Shown here: positions 1 through 11,922 of the stretch, one piece after another
Position numbering within the stretch: the stretch's first letter is position 1
Layout: each line of letters begins with the position of its first letter
DNA from: Cordia subcordata
Taxonomy: Eukaryota; Streptophyta; Magnoliopsida; Boraginales; Cordiaceae
Direction of reading: 5' to 3'
DNA: 64,000 bases
Assembly: GCA_028554755.1 (NCBI GenBank)
Contig: JAPTOF010000002.1
Coordinates: 29,271,001-29,335,000 of the forward strand
Program-made: the position numbers and the translations under genes
Notes under the pieces: generated by a model
Told to the model about the DNA's origin: nothing
The model's input: only the letters and a program-made list of their open reading frames with translations
Databases searched by the model: none

Positions 1-1273
1 TTTCTGAGAGGTGACTGTACACAGCAAACAGATTATTACCTCCTCACTATTAATTGTTATCTCTCAGTAATCTAATTCTGTTAAACATAAGGTTAAACCA
101 AGTGTCACCCATTTAGGATTTGGTCAAGGGAGATTCACTCGGGATCCACAATTTGGTTGTCCCAATATAATTAACGATGGCCACTGGAGTTACATATATA
201 ACAAGATCTACTCTCAAGCAACATTACAGTTATAAGCAATATGATTTTTGAACTCTCAAAGGAGGTGCTCGTTATTCTAGACAAGCCACCAATCAGCTAC
301 AAAAAGTTAAGCCCCACTAGTTCTGAGTTATCACTCTCTCCGGGTTTCTCTCCTTCAAACTACAGATCCTCCCTGTTTCCCTAACCCTCTCTTTCACTCT
401 GTCTATATCTCACAATTTCTCATCAAAAAATATTTGACAACTGCTTCTCACTCATTGCGGCAAGTTGCCTGAAAATTTCTCAGCGTACATGCAAGTCAAC
501 CACCACCAGATATGTGCAAATATAGTTATGGCACTCAAATAACTGACTCATACCTTTCGTAAAGGATTAAAAAGTTTCTTTCAAGTGAGAGAATGATCAA
601 ATTGTTAGCAAGATGATGTGGTCATGCATGAGAGAGCACGAGGTGTGTGTTCAGTGCAGTAAATGCTGGGAGCATACTAAGAGAATAAGTGTGTGAAGCA
701 AGCCCACCCTTTTGAACTTTGTCTTAACACTGGTGTTTCACCGCTATCTAATGGTGAGTTTCAATTTCTAATCAGCTTATGAATATTGTATATAATTGTT
801 TACTTGATATATTTCATTAGCGCCTCTTCAGTTATTTGCTCTTGACCTAACACAACATGCAGTTTCCAGATTATGATTTCACGTACTACCTTTCTCTATC
901 TTCATTTCCTTTAGACTTTAGATATGCTTAGACTGACTATATACATAACTTTTCTTCTCTCTGTACACTTTTATAAGAAAGCTTCCTCCTCATACTGTAA
1001 ATTAAGACCATTGACACCACTTGTAGAAAAACCCCTGATACTTCTTCCCAATAATTCCAAAGTAGATCCACCTAAAACACTCTGTTTGATGACAATCCCA
1101 GTCCAGAATACATGACTTCAGCCCAGCAAGGATGTAGATATTTCTAAATTTAGCAGCCTCGTAGTAAAATAAGTATATCCAGGGTATGAAGCTATTTTAT
1201 CATGCATACAATTAACCGAAACTAATGTGTGGAGGAAAGAAGAGAAATTTAAATCCAATTACTAATAACCTAC
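1..1273 (-). other. Probable last visible intron of the prolyl oligopeptidase gene
   Basis: This stretch follows a clear splice donor (GCG|gtaggt on the minus strand at 1274/1273) in the prolyl oligopeptidase gene, and no stop codon is reached in frame before it. I searched it for the missing C-terminal exon, which in the family carries the catalytic histidine, and did not find a matching peptide. The final exon therefore most likely lies left of the window, making this an intron longer than 1.2 kb. I see no independent gene here; the short open frames have no recognisable content. Confidence 0.6.
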
Positions 1274-4200
1274 CGCTAGGTGCTTCAATGAATGTAGTGG
1301 CACAACTCGATCATCATGATCAGCAGTCAATAGCATGGTGGATGGATACTGAACTTGATCACGGCATTGCTCCCACGGCCTCCTGACGTTATGCAGAGGA
1401 GAGTATCTAAGAAGAAGATGTAAAAGGGAGAAGAAGCCATGAGTATCCAAGAAGTTCAATTGGGCAGAGTGGCAGAAGGGAGAACAAAATTCAAACTAGA
1501 AGTGCAGTCTGATAGAAAGCAAAACATGAAAGAACATTTATCAACAGGTAGCCCAAGCAGCATCTATCACTAAAATTCATCATAATTGCCACTCCTTAAT
1601 GACCCCCCTCAACCGCCTCTGTCCTCCCATAGATGTTGCACAGCAGACAGATGTTTTAGCGTGAATTCAATGACTCACTTGATTAGCCAGTGGAATTCTT
1701 CCTCCTTTTCTGAACATCCATAATCAGAGGTCCATGCATGACCTGAAGAAAAAGAGAAAACCAGAAACATGATAAGGGGAAGAACCATGAAATATAATTC
1801 GCCAGAAAAAAAGGGAAAAAAAAAAAAGAAAAGAAAAAGCCGTATCTGCAATATATATTCTCACCTATGGTAAATTTGTGAAATCGAAGCATATCCATAA
1901 CACCAACGTGTGCAAGAGCGCAGCCAAAGAGATCAGGTCTCTATGATCACAAATTCCCAAGACCAAAATGTCAACAATCAACAAAAACTAATCAGCAACT
2001 TACCATAACGGATTTCAGAAAATGTTAAACAATCAAAAGACCTGATTGATGCAGGCTCCAATCAGAAGGCCACCATTGCTTCCGCCTTCAATGCACAACT
2101 TTTCCGGCTGGGTATAACCGGCAGAGACAAGATATTCGGCAGAAGAAATGAAATCATCAAAACAATTTTGCTTTTTTGCAAGAGAACCAGCTTTATGCCA
2201 TTCCTCTCCGTATTCCCCACCCCCACGAATGTTTGCTATACAGCAGACAACATCTAAATGCTTCGCAATCACTATTCGGCTAACGGTAAAATATGGTGTG
2301 ATACTAACGTCGAATCCACCATATCCATATAGTAAACAAGGATGTGATCCATCCAGTTCAATATTCTTTTTAGCCACAATGAACACTGGTATGCTGGTAC
2401 CATCTTTACTTGGCACAAAAACCTGAGAAAGCAAAACTGCAATCAAGTGAGGGAAAACTAAAGCATGCAGACAACAAGTATATCCATATGAGGATGGTTT
2501 AAAGCTGAAGCTAGCCCATCAGCGTGAACAAACTTATTATCAATAACATATGCATCACTAAATACTCAAATAGAGCAACAATAAGTTGAAAGCTTTATGC
2601 TGCAAAATCATAACTTGTACAAAACATCTACCTGATTAATGTTGAATTCTGTACGATCAAAGCCAGGGACAAGAATCTCCCGGAATATCTTCATATCTGG
2701 AACTCCAGTATCTAGATTACACTGATAGATAATGCCAGGAACAAGGAAGCTGGTAAACCCAATAAAAATAATGCTGTCCTTCCGCCTGGCAGAAACAGCA
2801 GACACAGTTCCGATGTCCATCGGTAGATTATGCAACAGTGCCCCAGTTTTTAAGTCCCTTAACTGTAGAATGTTTTTTACATCACTCAAATAACATACAA
2901 CCAGTTGATTGCCATTGACAGCAACAGCTGATTCAAGCACATCTTTTTCAGCTTCCGGAAGGACCTCAGTCCAATTATTAGGTTCTCTCAGATCAACTCG
3001 GATCAGCTTGTACCTTGGGGCATCCTTATTGGTCCTAAAGGTAAAGATGGTATCATCATTTGCAACATAATCATAACAAGCCTCAAAACTGTCAACAAGC
3101 TTGAAGAAAGGAAGCAAGCCCTTTCCCCCTTTATAACCTTCAAGCCTACCAGGGAGAGCAGCTATGTCACAGTAATACACTTTGTTGACAGGATCACAAT
3201 TCTCATAAGTATAAAGAAGAACATACTGCAAGTAAAGAAAAAGAAAAACAAAAATGAATCAGTTGCTGCAAGAATAAACTACCAGCATTATTATAGCTCA
3301 GAAAAGTCAGCTAGCAGTCTCACAAACTTAAATCTGTAATAACTAATATGCGTGTAACTATCCTCCTAACAAAGCAACCTTAATATTTGTATTGCTAACA
3401 TTCCAGATTGATCCCTGGGAGAGCTGTTGTTTATTTGCTCAATTACAGTCGAGTAGGAGGAAGATGAACTTCGCCATCAATGTATTAATAGGAAACAATC
3501 TTTCCCCTCAAGTATCCCAGAGATACTAACTCCTTAAACTTGAAAGTTAAGGTTACGCAAAGATATTGGTGAAAGAAAAAACTCCTACAGCTTTAAATTG
3601 GCCTTTAATCTTCACAAGCAAGTGCAATATTCAGCCTACAAACATGCTGTCATGTCTGGATCCTGAAGCAACTAAGCAACTATATGGGAAAATATCAATT
3701 CCGACATCTGAAATTAGTTATTCTGTGGTGTCGTGTTAGGTTTTTGAGGAGACCCCAGTTTTCAAGATCATGCAAAACGCAGTTTGGCTACCAGCACAGA
3801 CAAGCTACAATGCATCTTATCAATAGATTTCTAGACTGTTTTTTAAAGTCTATGACCTTCCCATCTTCTGTTACTGAAGCTGAACGCGTATGCTTTGGAT
3901 TCTCCGGATCATTCCAACATAAGATGTCCTCAGATTGATCTGTCCCAAGAAAATGGTAATACAGCTCATGGTGTAGGTTTGCATTGGTCTCAGTCCCTGC
4001 ATCCAATTTTTCTCCATCTCTGCAAAACAATACATCAACACATTACATTCGATTGAATCAACTCATCTAATTTATCATTAAATTGAGGAAGCTACATGCC
4101 ACTAAGCTGCAAAAAAGCAGCCTAATATGCATCCACTAATTCTGCATATATTCCTCAACAGAAAGAATCTAACCACAACTTATATTTAATCCAACAGATA

Positions 4201-5921
4201 CTCAAATAAGGACAAATGTTTAGGAAGCAATATAACGAAAGGTTTGTCGAGTCAAATGTAATCGTCTGCTTGCAGGACAAAAAATTTAAATGCTCAGTCT
4301 ACTTACTTGGGAGCAGGATAACGGCTATAGAAAAAGCCTTTGCTATCATGTGTGCAACTAATGCTTGAAAATTTAACCTGCAAGTGCTCAAAAAATACTT
4401 CAATGTCACAATAGTAGTACATAAAATGCAGCTGTCATACAAAAAACAATAGACCTTGACAACTGACCCATGATATAGTATCAGGCTGGACTAGCTTATC
4501 CTCAATGCGCATTACTTTGATTGTCACCCAATCGCTTCCACTAGCACTAATCCCATAAGCCAAGTATTTCGCATCCTCGCTAACTGAACATAGGCTCAAT
4601 GCTACTGTCCCATCATCACTCAATGTATTCGGATCAAGCAGAACCTCCGGTTCTCCATACAAGCTACTCTAAAATATCATACACCACAAAATTTCAATTC
4701 AAAAATCAAAATCCAGCCACAGTTAAAAGGGAAAAGGAAAAATTTTGAAGGGGAGAAAATCCTGCTACATTTGCCAAAGTTAAACATCTGAACTATAATG
4801 TCGCAATATTTGATAACACTTGCCATTATAGTCTATAAGAATGTGGCAAAACAGTTAATCACATTTTTTGTGGAGTCATTAGATTATTGCGACAGGCAGT
4901 TCTAATGTGCAACCTTGGCAAAACATCGCAGTCAACAGCAAACAAAAATGAATCGAACGGACCTGAACATAGAGAACTCTTTGGGGCTGAAGACCGGTGT
5001 TGTGGAAGTAAAAATACTTATCACCTGCCCTAAATGGTGCATCATATTTAGGAAAATCATATAATTTCTTAATCATTTCACCAAGCTTTTCCCTAGTTTC
5101 GCAGCTTTTAAGCACTGCATCTGTTAATTTCACTTGCTCTTCAACGAATTGCTTCGTCTCTTCTGAATCAGGATCTTCAAGCCTACAATTCAACAAAAGT
5201 GAAAAAATTGCCTAAAAACGTTCACAAATACACATCCGGAGCTTGCAAACAGAGACACGATGCATCACGAGACATATAAATACAATTTACAAGGAGGATC
5301 AATGACTATTCAAACATACTAAAGTTCGTCCTGGACATCAAATTGATACAGCAACAAGAAAATTTCACAAGGCATATGATAAGAAATCACGTAATAACAA
5401 AGATTTGGATTCACGTCCTTACACTCAATGGTTTGCTCAACAATAGTGTGCCAATGCTATTCAATATTCATACCCAAATTCGATCATACAGATGATTATT
5501 ATAGTTCTATCATAACAGTATCATCAATTCACGATGATAGGATTAAAAGATAAAGATAGAAAAAGTAGCAACCAATTAATTACCATCGATAAGGGTCGGG
5601 GACGAGAACGCCATGATAATTATCAACAACGGAGTCATCACGGCGAGCAGATGGGTAACTGAGAGGCACTTCAAAGGCGGAATGCGAACCCATCGCAGCA
5701 GAAGCCGATGATGATGAAGAGAAAAGACGTGAACGTATCGAATGGTTTTTCTTCTTGTTGGGGTGTTTGAGGTTGAAGAAACCACCTTGGACTTTGACTT
5801 GTTTAAGGTCGTTGCTTGGAGGTTTAAAATAGTTGGGGAAGTTATTGGTGAGGATTCGGCGTGTCGTAAGATTCAATGGAGTGAAGCGAATGAACTGCGG
5901 GTGGCGTGTGTATGATAACAT
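1274..5921 (-). CDS. Prolyl oligopeptidase (prolyl endopeptidase, S9A), 3' end outside window
   Basis: Serine peptidase of the S9A family that cleaves short peptides after proline. Ten exons on the minus strand: 5921-5584, 5182-4963, 4668-4468, 4377-4307, 4019-3857, 3225-2632, 2422-2042, 1940-1865, 1742-1679 and 1406-1274. They join in phase to 747 codons. The N-terminal S9A signature ([25 protein letters not shown]) is followed by the propeller region and then the alpha/beta-hydrolase domain with [21 protein letters not shown], the nucleophile Ser in GGSNGG (about residue 644) and the Asp-containing DHDDRVVP. The catalytic His exon is not in the window. Start choice: an ATG at 5996 is also in frame, but 5921 (MLSYTRHP) gives a basic, Ser-rich leader of about 75 residues before MGSHSAFEV, which could be an organellar presequence or unused if MGSH is the start. 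A TATA-like element lies at about 6099-6108. The gene looks intact. Confidence 0.93.
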
Positions 5922-5996
5922 CGTGGGCTTGTGTTTAGGAGCCAGTTTGAAAATATGTTGCCATTTTTTGACCAAATTAAAGAAAAATGTTGCCAT

Positions 5997-6894
5997 TTTA
6001 ATATTTTATGTCCAGTGTCACGCCACACTGCGCTCTTGGGGCCTGCCTTTTCGGGGATCTTACAATGTCACGCTCGGATAACTAGATTCGATTTAGATTA
6101 TATAATCTATATGTCTTAGAAAATAAATGTTTATTGTGTTGAAGCTTTTGTCATTTGTTGTTTGGTCGTTCGTACTTTATTTGTTATTAGAAAAATAATA
6201 ATTTATAGAATTAATTCATGATGAACGAGAATTTTTTATGGATTAGAATTGGAAAATTCGCACTACTAATCAAGCACCGTTCAAGGGTGATGGACGCGTC
6301 CCTTTTTATAGTGCAGAATATTCTAGATATAATATACCGTTTTATGTGTATGTAGTCTTGTTATTAGAATAAAGGGGTGATAATACAAGATCTCTTTTTC
6401 GCTAATTAATACAATATCTCTTTGATAGAGATAGAAGGGGCATATCTCCCCCATAATGGGTAGTAGGCTTGGCCCAGCCTCTTAGAAACCAAAATAGATA
6501 AAGCGTGATAAATAGAAGTTTTTTGTTTTAGCTAATTAAAATATAAGAAGAAGAAGAACATTGAATTTTCAAGTCATTAGTCGATTGATATGGTACTTAT
6601 ATAGTTTTTCTTTTTTCTTTTTTTTGCTGGACAAATAAAAACTTCCATTGATATAAACAAAGTATACAAAGGTAGGATACACCTTATATAGATTATTATC
6701 TTTCCGTGACATCCTATGGCTGCAAAATAGCCAACTTCACAAGAGATTTCTTGAATTTTCTAATCATTTACAGTCTACCCTTAACATCAAAAAACAAACC
6801 TTAACATCAAGAAGAAGATAGTTCGTGATCAAAACGACTTGCTTTTAGGGATGCCAATTTCATCATGCTTTTTTCCCCTATTAAATATAAGATG
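5997..6894. other. Intergenic, prolyl oligopeptidase promoter side and LINE tail
   Basis: AT-rich DNA upstream of the minus-strand prolyl oligopeptidase gene. It holds a TATA-like ttatataatc near 6099 and, at about 6600-6720, a fragment resembling a LINE 3' tail (listed separately). No coding sequence is recognisable. Confidence 0.6.
6600..6720 (-). mobile_element. Possible LINE 3'-end remnant
   Basis: Read on the minus strand, the stretch resembles the 3' end typical of plant non-LTR retrotransposons: a ...ctttgtatactttgt... segment, then atcaatggaagtttttattt and a terminal A-rich run (aaaaaaaagaaaaaag). A second, longer fragment of the same general design is at 21301-21500. No reverse-transcriptase coding remains, so this is a weak, pattern-based call. 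Confidence 0.35.
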
Positions 6895-6897
6895 GTC

Positions 6898-7172
6898 ATA
6901 ATGCGTTTCGAATGACCTTATTTTAAAATATTTATCTTGTTAAAATGAGGAAATATTTTATAACATTTAAGAAATCTTATCACATGTATCTATAAAATAC
7001 TTGTAAAAAGGTTGGAAAAAAAATATATAAGATAAGAATGGATTACTTATTTTTTATAAGATAAAAAGTATATTTTGTCTTAAATTTTCATAACATGTCT
7101 TGAATTTTATAATATATCTTTTCATTTTAATAGAATAAGTATCTTAAACTAAAGTCATTCCAAACAAACTAC
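6898..7172. mobile_element. MITE with about 45-bp imperfect terminal inverted repeats
   Basis: The left end (gcgtttcgaatgaccttatt... to gttaaaat) is the imperfect reverse complement of the right end (attttaatagaataagtatc... to attccaaacaaac). The match extends for roughly 45 positions. The inside is AT-rich and non-coding. A right-end-like copy is present at about 36421-36478. The superfamily is not certain because no clear target duplication is visible. Confidence 0.6.
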
Positions 7173-7573
7173 GAGTTATTTGCCTCTATTTTGGTACTAG
7201 AGTAGAACACAATCAACGTTATATGTGTGTGTGTGTATATATATGTGTGTGTGTATTACTTTTTGTATCATGTAGTTGTAGACGAAGCATTATAGTTAAT
7301 ATTAATGCATATTTATTTATTTTAGTAGTAAAATTTGTTCTATGTCTTTTTGAAGACCAAGTTTCAAAATTCTTTGTAATGTTTCACAAAATTTGTTCGA
7401 ATCTCTTCACTAACACTTACAAAAGTTTTTTATATGTAACAAAAATTTGAACGCGGTTATTTGCGTTTGAATGTTGTTATTAATGTTGGATTTAATATTT
7501 GTTATTATAAACTGATGTTGGATTTAATAATTGTTATTTATGTTTGCATAATAATGTCCTTTTTACAATATTA

Positions 7574-8280
7574 GGTGGTGAGTGGTATGTACAAATGGAT
7601 TGGGAATGGAATAACATTCCTAACTCTTTTCTAAATTCCATAATTGGTACGAGGTAGTGAACTAGGTAATGTCATTTCCGAGAGAGTCCTATTCCCACGA
7701 ACATGGCAATAGCCATTTCCTAGTAAACACATAGGAATGAGCTATTCCCATGTTCATGTGAATGAGATTTTTCATTAATAGACTAAAAATATTGTCTTAA
7801 AAATTAACATTTGTTGTTTTATATCAAAAATAAAAATTTAGAAAAATATAAAATTAAAATTTTAAAATATAAAATAAATATAAAAAAGATAATAAAAATA
7901 GAAATAGAAAATAAAAAATTATAAATAAAATATAAACATAAAAAAATTAAATAAATAGAAAAATTAAAATAAAAAATTAAAATGGGAAGTAAAAATATAA
8001 AATAAAAATTAGAACAAATACAAAATAGAAAATAGAAAATATAAATATAAATATAAATATAAAATAAAAATAGAATTAGAAAATAAAAATATAAAATATA
8101 AAACAATAATTTTAAAATAAAATATAAGAAATAAAAAATAGATTTATACGTTCATTCCTACCATCATTGCTAGAATATACACGGTATATTCATTTCCAAG
8201 TCTATTCCATTCCCAAACTCATTATATTCTTTGACTTATTTCATTCCTGTCACATCTATTCCTTTATACCAATTGCCACC
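7574..8280. mobile_element. Tourist/PIF-Harbinger-like MITE with TTA target duplication
   Basis: The ends are GGTGGTGAGTGGTA at 7574 and, inverted at the right, GGTGGCAATTGGTA ending at 8280. Each is flanked directly by TTA (7571-7573 and 8281-8283), the 3-bp duplication expected of PIF/Harbinger insertions. Sub-terminal attgggaatggaataacattcc-type sequence recurs inverted near the right end. The centre (about 7800-8150) is an extreme A-rich AAAATA low-complexity tract. There is no transposase, so it is non-autonomous. Confidence 0.65.
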
Positions 8281-9904
8281 TTAGTATTATTGTAAGCTTT
8301 TTTAAAAAAAAATTAGGATTTTCACCCTCTTGCCCTACTCTTTTTTATCGATACCCTATAAGGATAGGGAGTTATACTATGCACTTAAGTATTATGTACC
8401 CACTAAGCACTGTACACTTTCAGTGAACAAATGCTACAAAATTTATGAACAAATAGTATAAAAATTATGAATAAATTCATTAATTAAATTGTTCACAATT
8501 TTTTTACTATTTGTTCATAATTTATAGTTCACCACTTAACATATATTTGTTCACCACTCTTGCACACACATATACACAAAAACACATTTAGGCACACACA
8601 ATCCCACACAGTATTAATATTATGAACAAACAATATTAATATTTTGAACAAATAGTACTAATACTGTGAACAAAAGTGGGGGAGCATAATCGTGAAAGAG
8701 CATGATATAAATTGCATATAAAGATAGAGTGAAATTTTTGTTCTTTTGAATAAGGTAAGAATAGTGTCAAGGGCTTGTCCTAATATCAAGTGTAAGTATA
8801 AGGTAGATACAATGAGATTGGATATTGTGTACCCATCTAGTATTGTGCACCTTGCAATAGCACGTTCACAACTTTGTCACTATAAATTCACAATTTTTAT
8901 TCTACATATTCACAACTCTTAATTATTTACAAATTGCATGTTGTATGTTTATAACTTTAATATTGTATGTTCAAAACTTTTAATTGTTCACAATTTATAT
9001 ATCCATTACCCTTATATTATATATCAAAAGATTTATATCACATGATCACAAACATAAATTACATGTTTACGACTCTTTAAGATATGTTCACAATCTATGA
9101 ATAATATGTTCAGAATTTGTAAACGATTTCGGAGTTCACAGTCGGCAATGTTACTGGTGTCCGAGCGGCAATCGGATTATTTTGTTATGTTCATGATTTA
9201 ACCTGGTGAGGAAGCGGATGATAACGTAAATGTTAATAATTAGTGAATCTCTCATAATTTTATAGTGTCAAAACAAAATAGTAATCCATTTTTAATAATG
9301 ATATAAAGGTTTATAACTAGTTCATGACACAATAAAAGTATTCCAAGATCTTTCCTGTCGAACATGTGTGTATATGTGATATATGTCCAAGTATATCTCT
9401 GTGGGAAATTTATTGAAGAATTTATACATATTTTTCTTATTCTAGAGACGAACCATTAAAATTACTGTGTTGTCCAATGACGTTGCGTTACATCAATCAT
9501 CAATGGTCTCACCACAAGCAAGGAGCAGTACACAGCGGGAAAAATGATGACAATTAACTCTAGTTCTCAACAAAAATGACGACCACGTAATTAATGGCAT
9601 CAACGAAATTAAATGCAATTACGCCACAACATTAAGCAGCTTTCAATATGTATGGGTATATATCAGTACATGGATTCAACGATTGATAGCCATTCGGCCC
9701 ATGAACATCTGCTCTCATTTAAGCTTCAAACCAAACTCCTTTTGTAGAATCATTACCATGGAAATCCACGGATAGGGATCTCCACAATTGTTTGGTGAAC
9801 ATAAGGTGACATGTACCAAGCGATGCTCAAGCGATAAAAGTTGGGATGAAACATGATTCAAGAAGTGAGTTTGATCCCAATTCCCTATTCTAGATTGGGA
9901 GCTC
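8281..9904. other. Gene-free region with degenerate gaacaaat/ttcacaa repeats
   Basis: Between about 8390 and 9150 the sequence repeats short words such as gaacaaatagta, ttcacaatt and tatgttcacaa many times with drift. Two similar lead-ins occur (ctatgcacttaagtattatg near 8378 and gatattgtgtacccatctag near 8821), suggesting an old repeat family inserted twice. No coding sequence or RNA gene was recognised to 9904. Confidence 0.45.
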
Positions 9905-10304
9905 GTTTGGCTTTACTTATTTTTAAGTGCTTATAGGCAGGTTTTGCTTATAAACAAAAGTTACTTTTAAGCTAATGATAAATAAGTAGAGATGTGTTTG
10001 AATAATATGTGCTTATAAACTATTGACATATTTAGTAAATAAGTACTTCTAAGTAACAATAGTAGTTAAAATAACTAAAAAAGACATGTTATTATAATTT
10101 ACTTATCATTTTTAAGGGCAAACAAGTCTTTTTGTTTACTTTGACCAAGTGCTTCTAAGCACAAAAAAAAAATTGTTCCGCACCTGCTTTTCTTTTGATA
10201 GCTTATAAACAGCCTTAAATTGCTTATAAACATATTTGCCAAACATGTCAATTTTTATTTTTGGCTTATAAGTTGGTTTGACCAGCTTATAAGCAAAGCC
10301 AAAC
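9905..10304. mobile_element. 400-bp terminal-inverted-repeat element
   Basis: The left end gtttggcttt (9905-9914) is the exact reverse complement of the right end aaagccaaac (10295-10304). Sub-terminal gcttata words recur inverted inside both ends (cttataggcagg..., gcttataagc). No clear target duplication was found. The short open frames inside are side effects of low-complexity sequence. Confidence 0.5.
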
Positions 10305-11922
10305 ACCTTCTGAGTACGCTGACTTATCTGGCGGTTGAATTGTGGACTAATTTTTTCACTCAAAGTTTATCAATTGGTGATTACGATTTATCAATTAGTA
10401 GTTGAGCTTTAACTGACGTCCGATAACATCAATTAGTGGTAGGCTTTACATGGTCTGACTCGGCCAATTAAATTCCCTTATATAAACAAAAAAATATCGG
10501 GTGACACAGTCACTAAGATGACAAAGCTAGAAACCATAAAATAAAAATGAGGTGACATACGAAAAATAAGTTTAGCTTATATTGAAGACAAATTAAAGAA
10601 GTAAATCCGACGAAATCCTTTGCGCATAGAATTAGCCGATAAAATGATTAATAATAAAAATAAAGTATATGTAACATTCTTCTTTATAAAAAGACGATAA
10701 ATTATGAGCAACATTGCATTAGTTAATTATATAAAATCAGTATATTATTAGTGCACCAATCATAATAGGAGGATTTTTCCAGCTACGCTTCCGCATGTGG
10801 TGCACGATAACATATTATATTTGATGCGACAGTTGAACGGTAGAGCCGTCTAACGCCTTAATATTTGCAGCACTTACCCTCGAAAGAAAAAGATGCATCC
10901 ATATGATGATGTATACCCCTGGGACCGCAGAAGCGGGAGAAAAAAAAGAAAAAAGAAAAAATTAAAGGCAAAGCAGCCTGTAGCTCACTGCAAGATCTGA
11001 CTGAGGATTTCCTGGAATAACATTAAAACCATGAACTGTATTTAATTCATTGTTAATAGTTTGTATGATTTTATTAGTAATTTATAATTATTGATAATGC
11101 TCAAATTATCATCAAGGACTTCTTAACTCGGGTCCGGATTTCTCAAACAGAAACAAAGCAAGAGCCTCATTCGGGAATGCCCGAGCAAAGAAGTTGAATA
11201 GGTAAAAAAACTATGAAATGTTGCGTGCCTTAATTGCACCATGAATCAAGTACTAGACAAGAAAACTATAAATTGTTGTGTGCCTTGGTTACATCAAGAG
11301 TCAAAACATAATGTTAGAAGATTGTTTTTATAGACAAATGCTAGAATCCTATATAAAGATGATGTTTATAGTTTATCTTTTACTGGCTAATGTTTATTTT
11401 AAAGTTTTTGGGCCTAACCCAAATGATCTTGGAGCCGCGTGCAGCCCAATCCCAAGCCCGAATAATTGGGAACCCTCTTTGGGTCAGTTTGTAGGCTGAA
11501 CTTGGAAATTAGTGGGGTCGGGTCATACCCACCTTATTTATTAAATTTCATTTGTATAATATAAGGTTGTGAGGGGATCTCATCGTTGGAGTAACATTCC
11601 ATACAAGATAGATTCAGCCGTCAGCCCAGAGTAATGTTAATGTTGTTGTAATTGTTGGTGGCAGTAGGTGTACACTGTAGCGCCAGACGGCCAACTTTAA
11701 AACTTATACTTTTTCCACACTTGACTTCAGTCTTTATCTCTTTACAGTACACACAATTATAACGATCCCAACACACATATTGTGACCATAATTTTCAGAC
11801 ACAATGCACACTTTCTCATCATGCCAACCTCATTCTAGTTTCATGGTTGAAATACAGTAGAAATTCATCAAGAAATTATTGTTCTCTTCTTTTCTTTCTT
11901 CTGGGTTTGTTTTGATACCAAT
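10305..11922. other. Intergenic region upstream of the RopGEF gene
   Basis: AT-rich, with no recognisable gene, RNA or intact repeat. The final 200 bases are pyrimidine-rich leader-like sequence (cttcttttctttcttctggg) in front of the RopGEF start codon and probably belong to its 5' UTR. Confidence 0.5.

Noticed and set aside
7819..8106. 95-codon Phe/Tyr/Ile-rich minus-strand ORF
   Set aside because: Produced by the A-rich core of the MITE at 7574-8280, with no protein-like composition.
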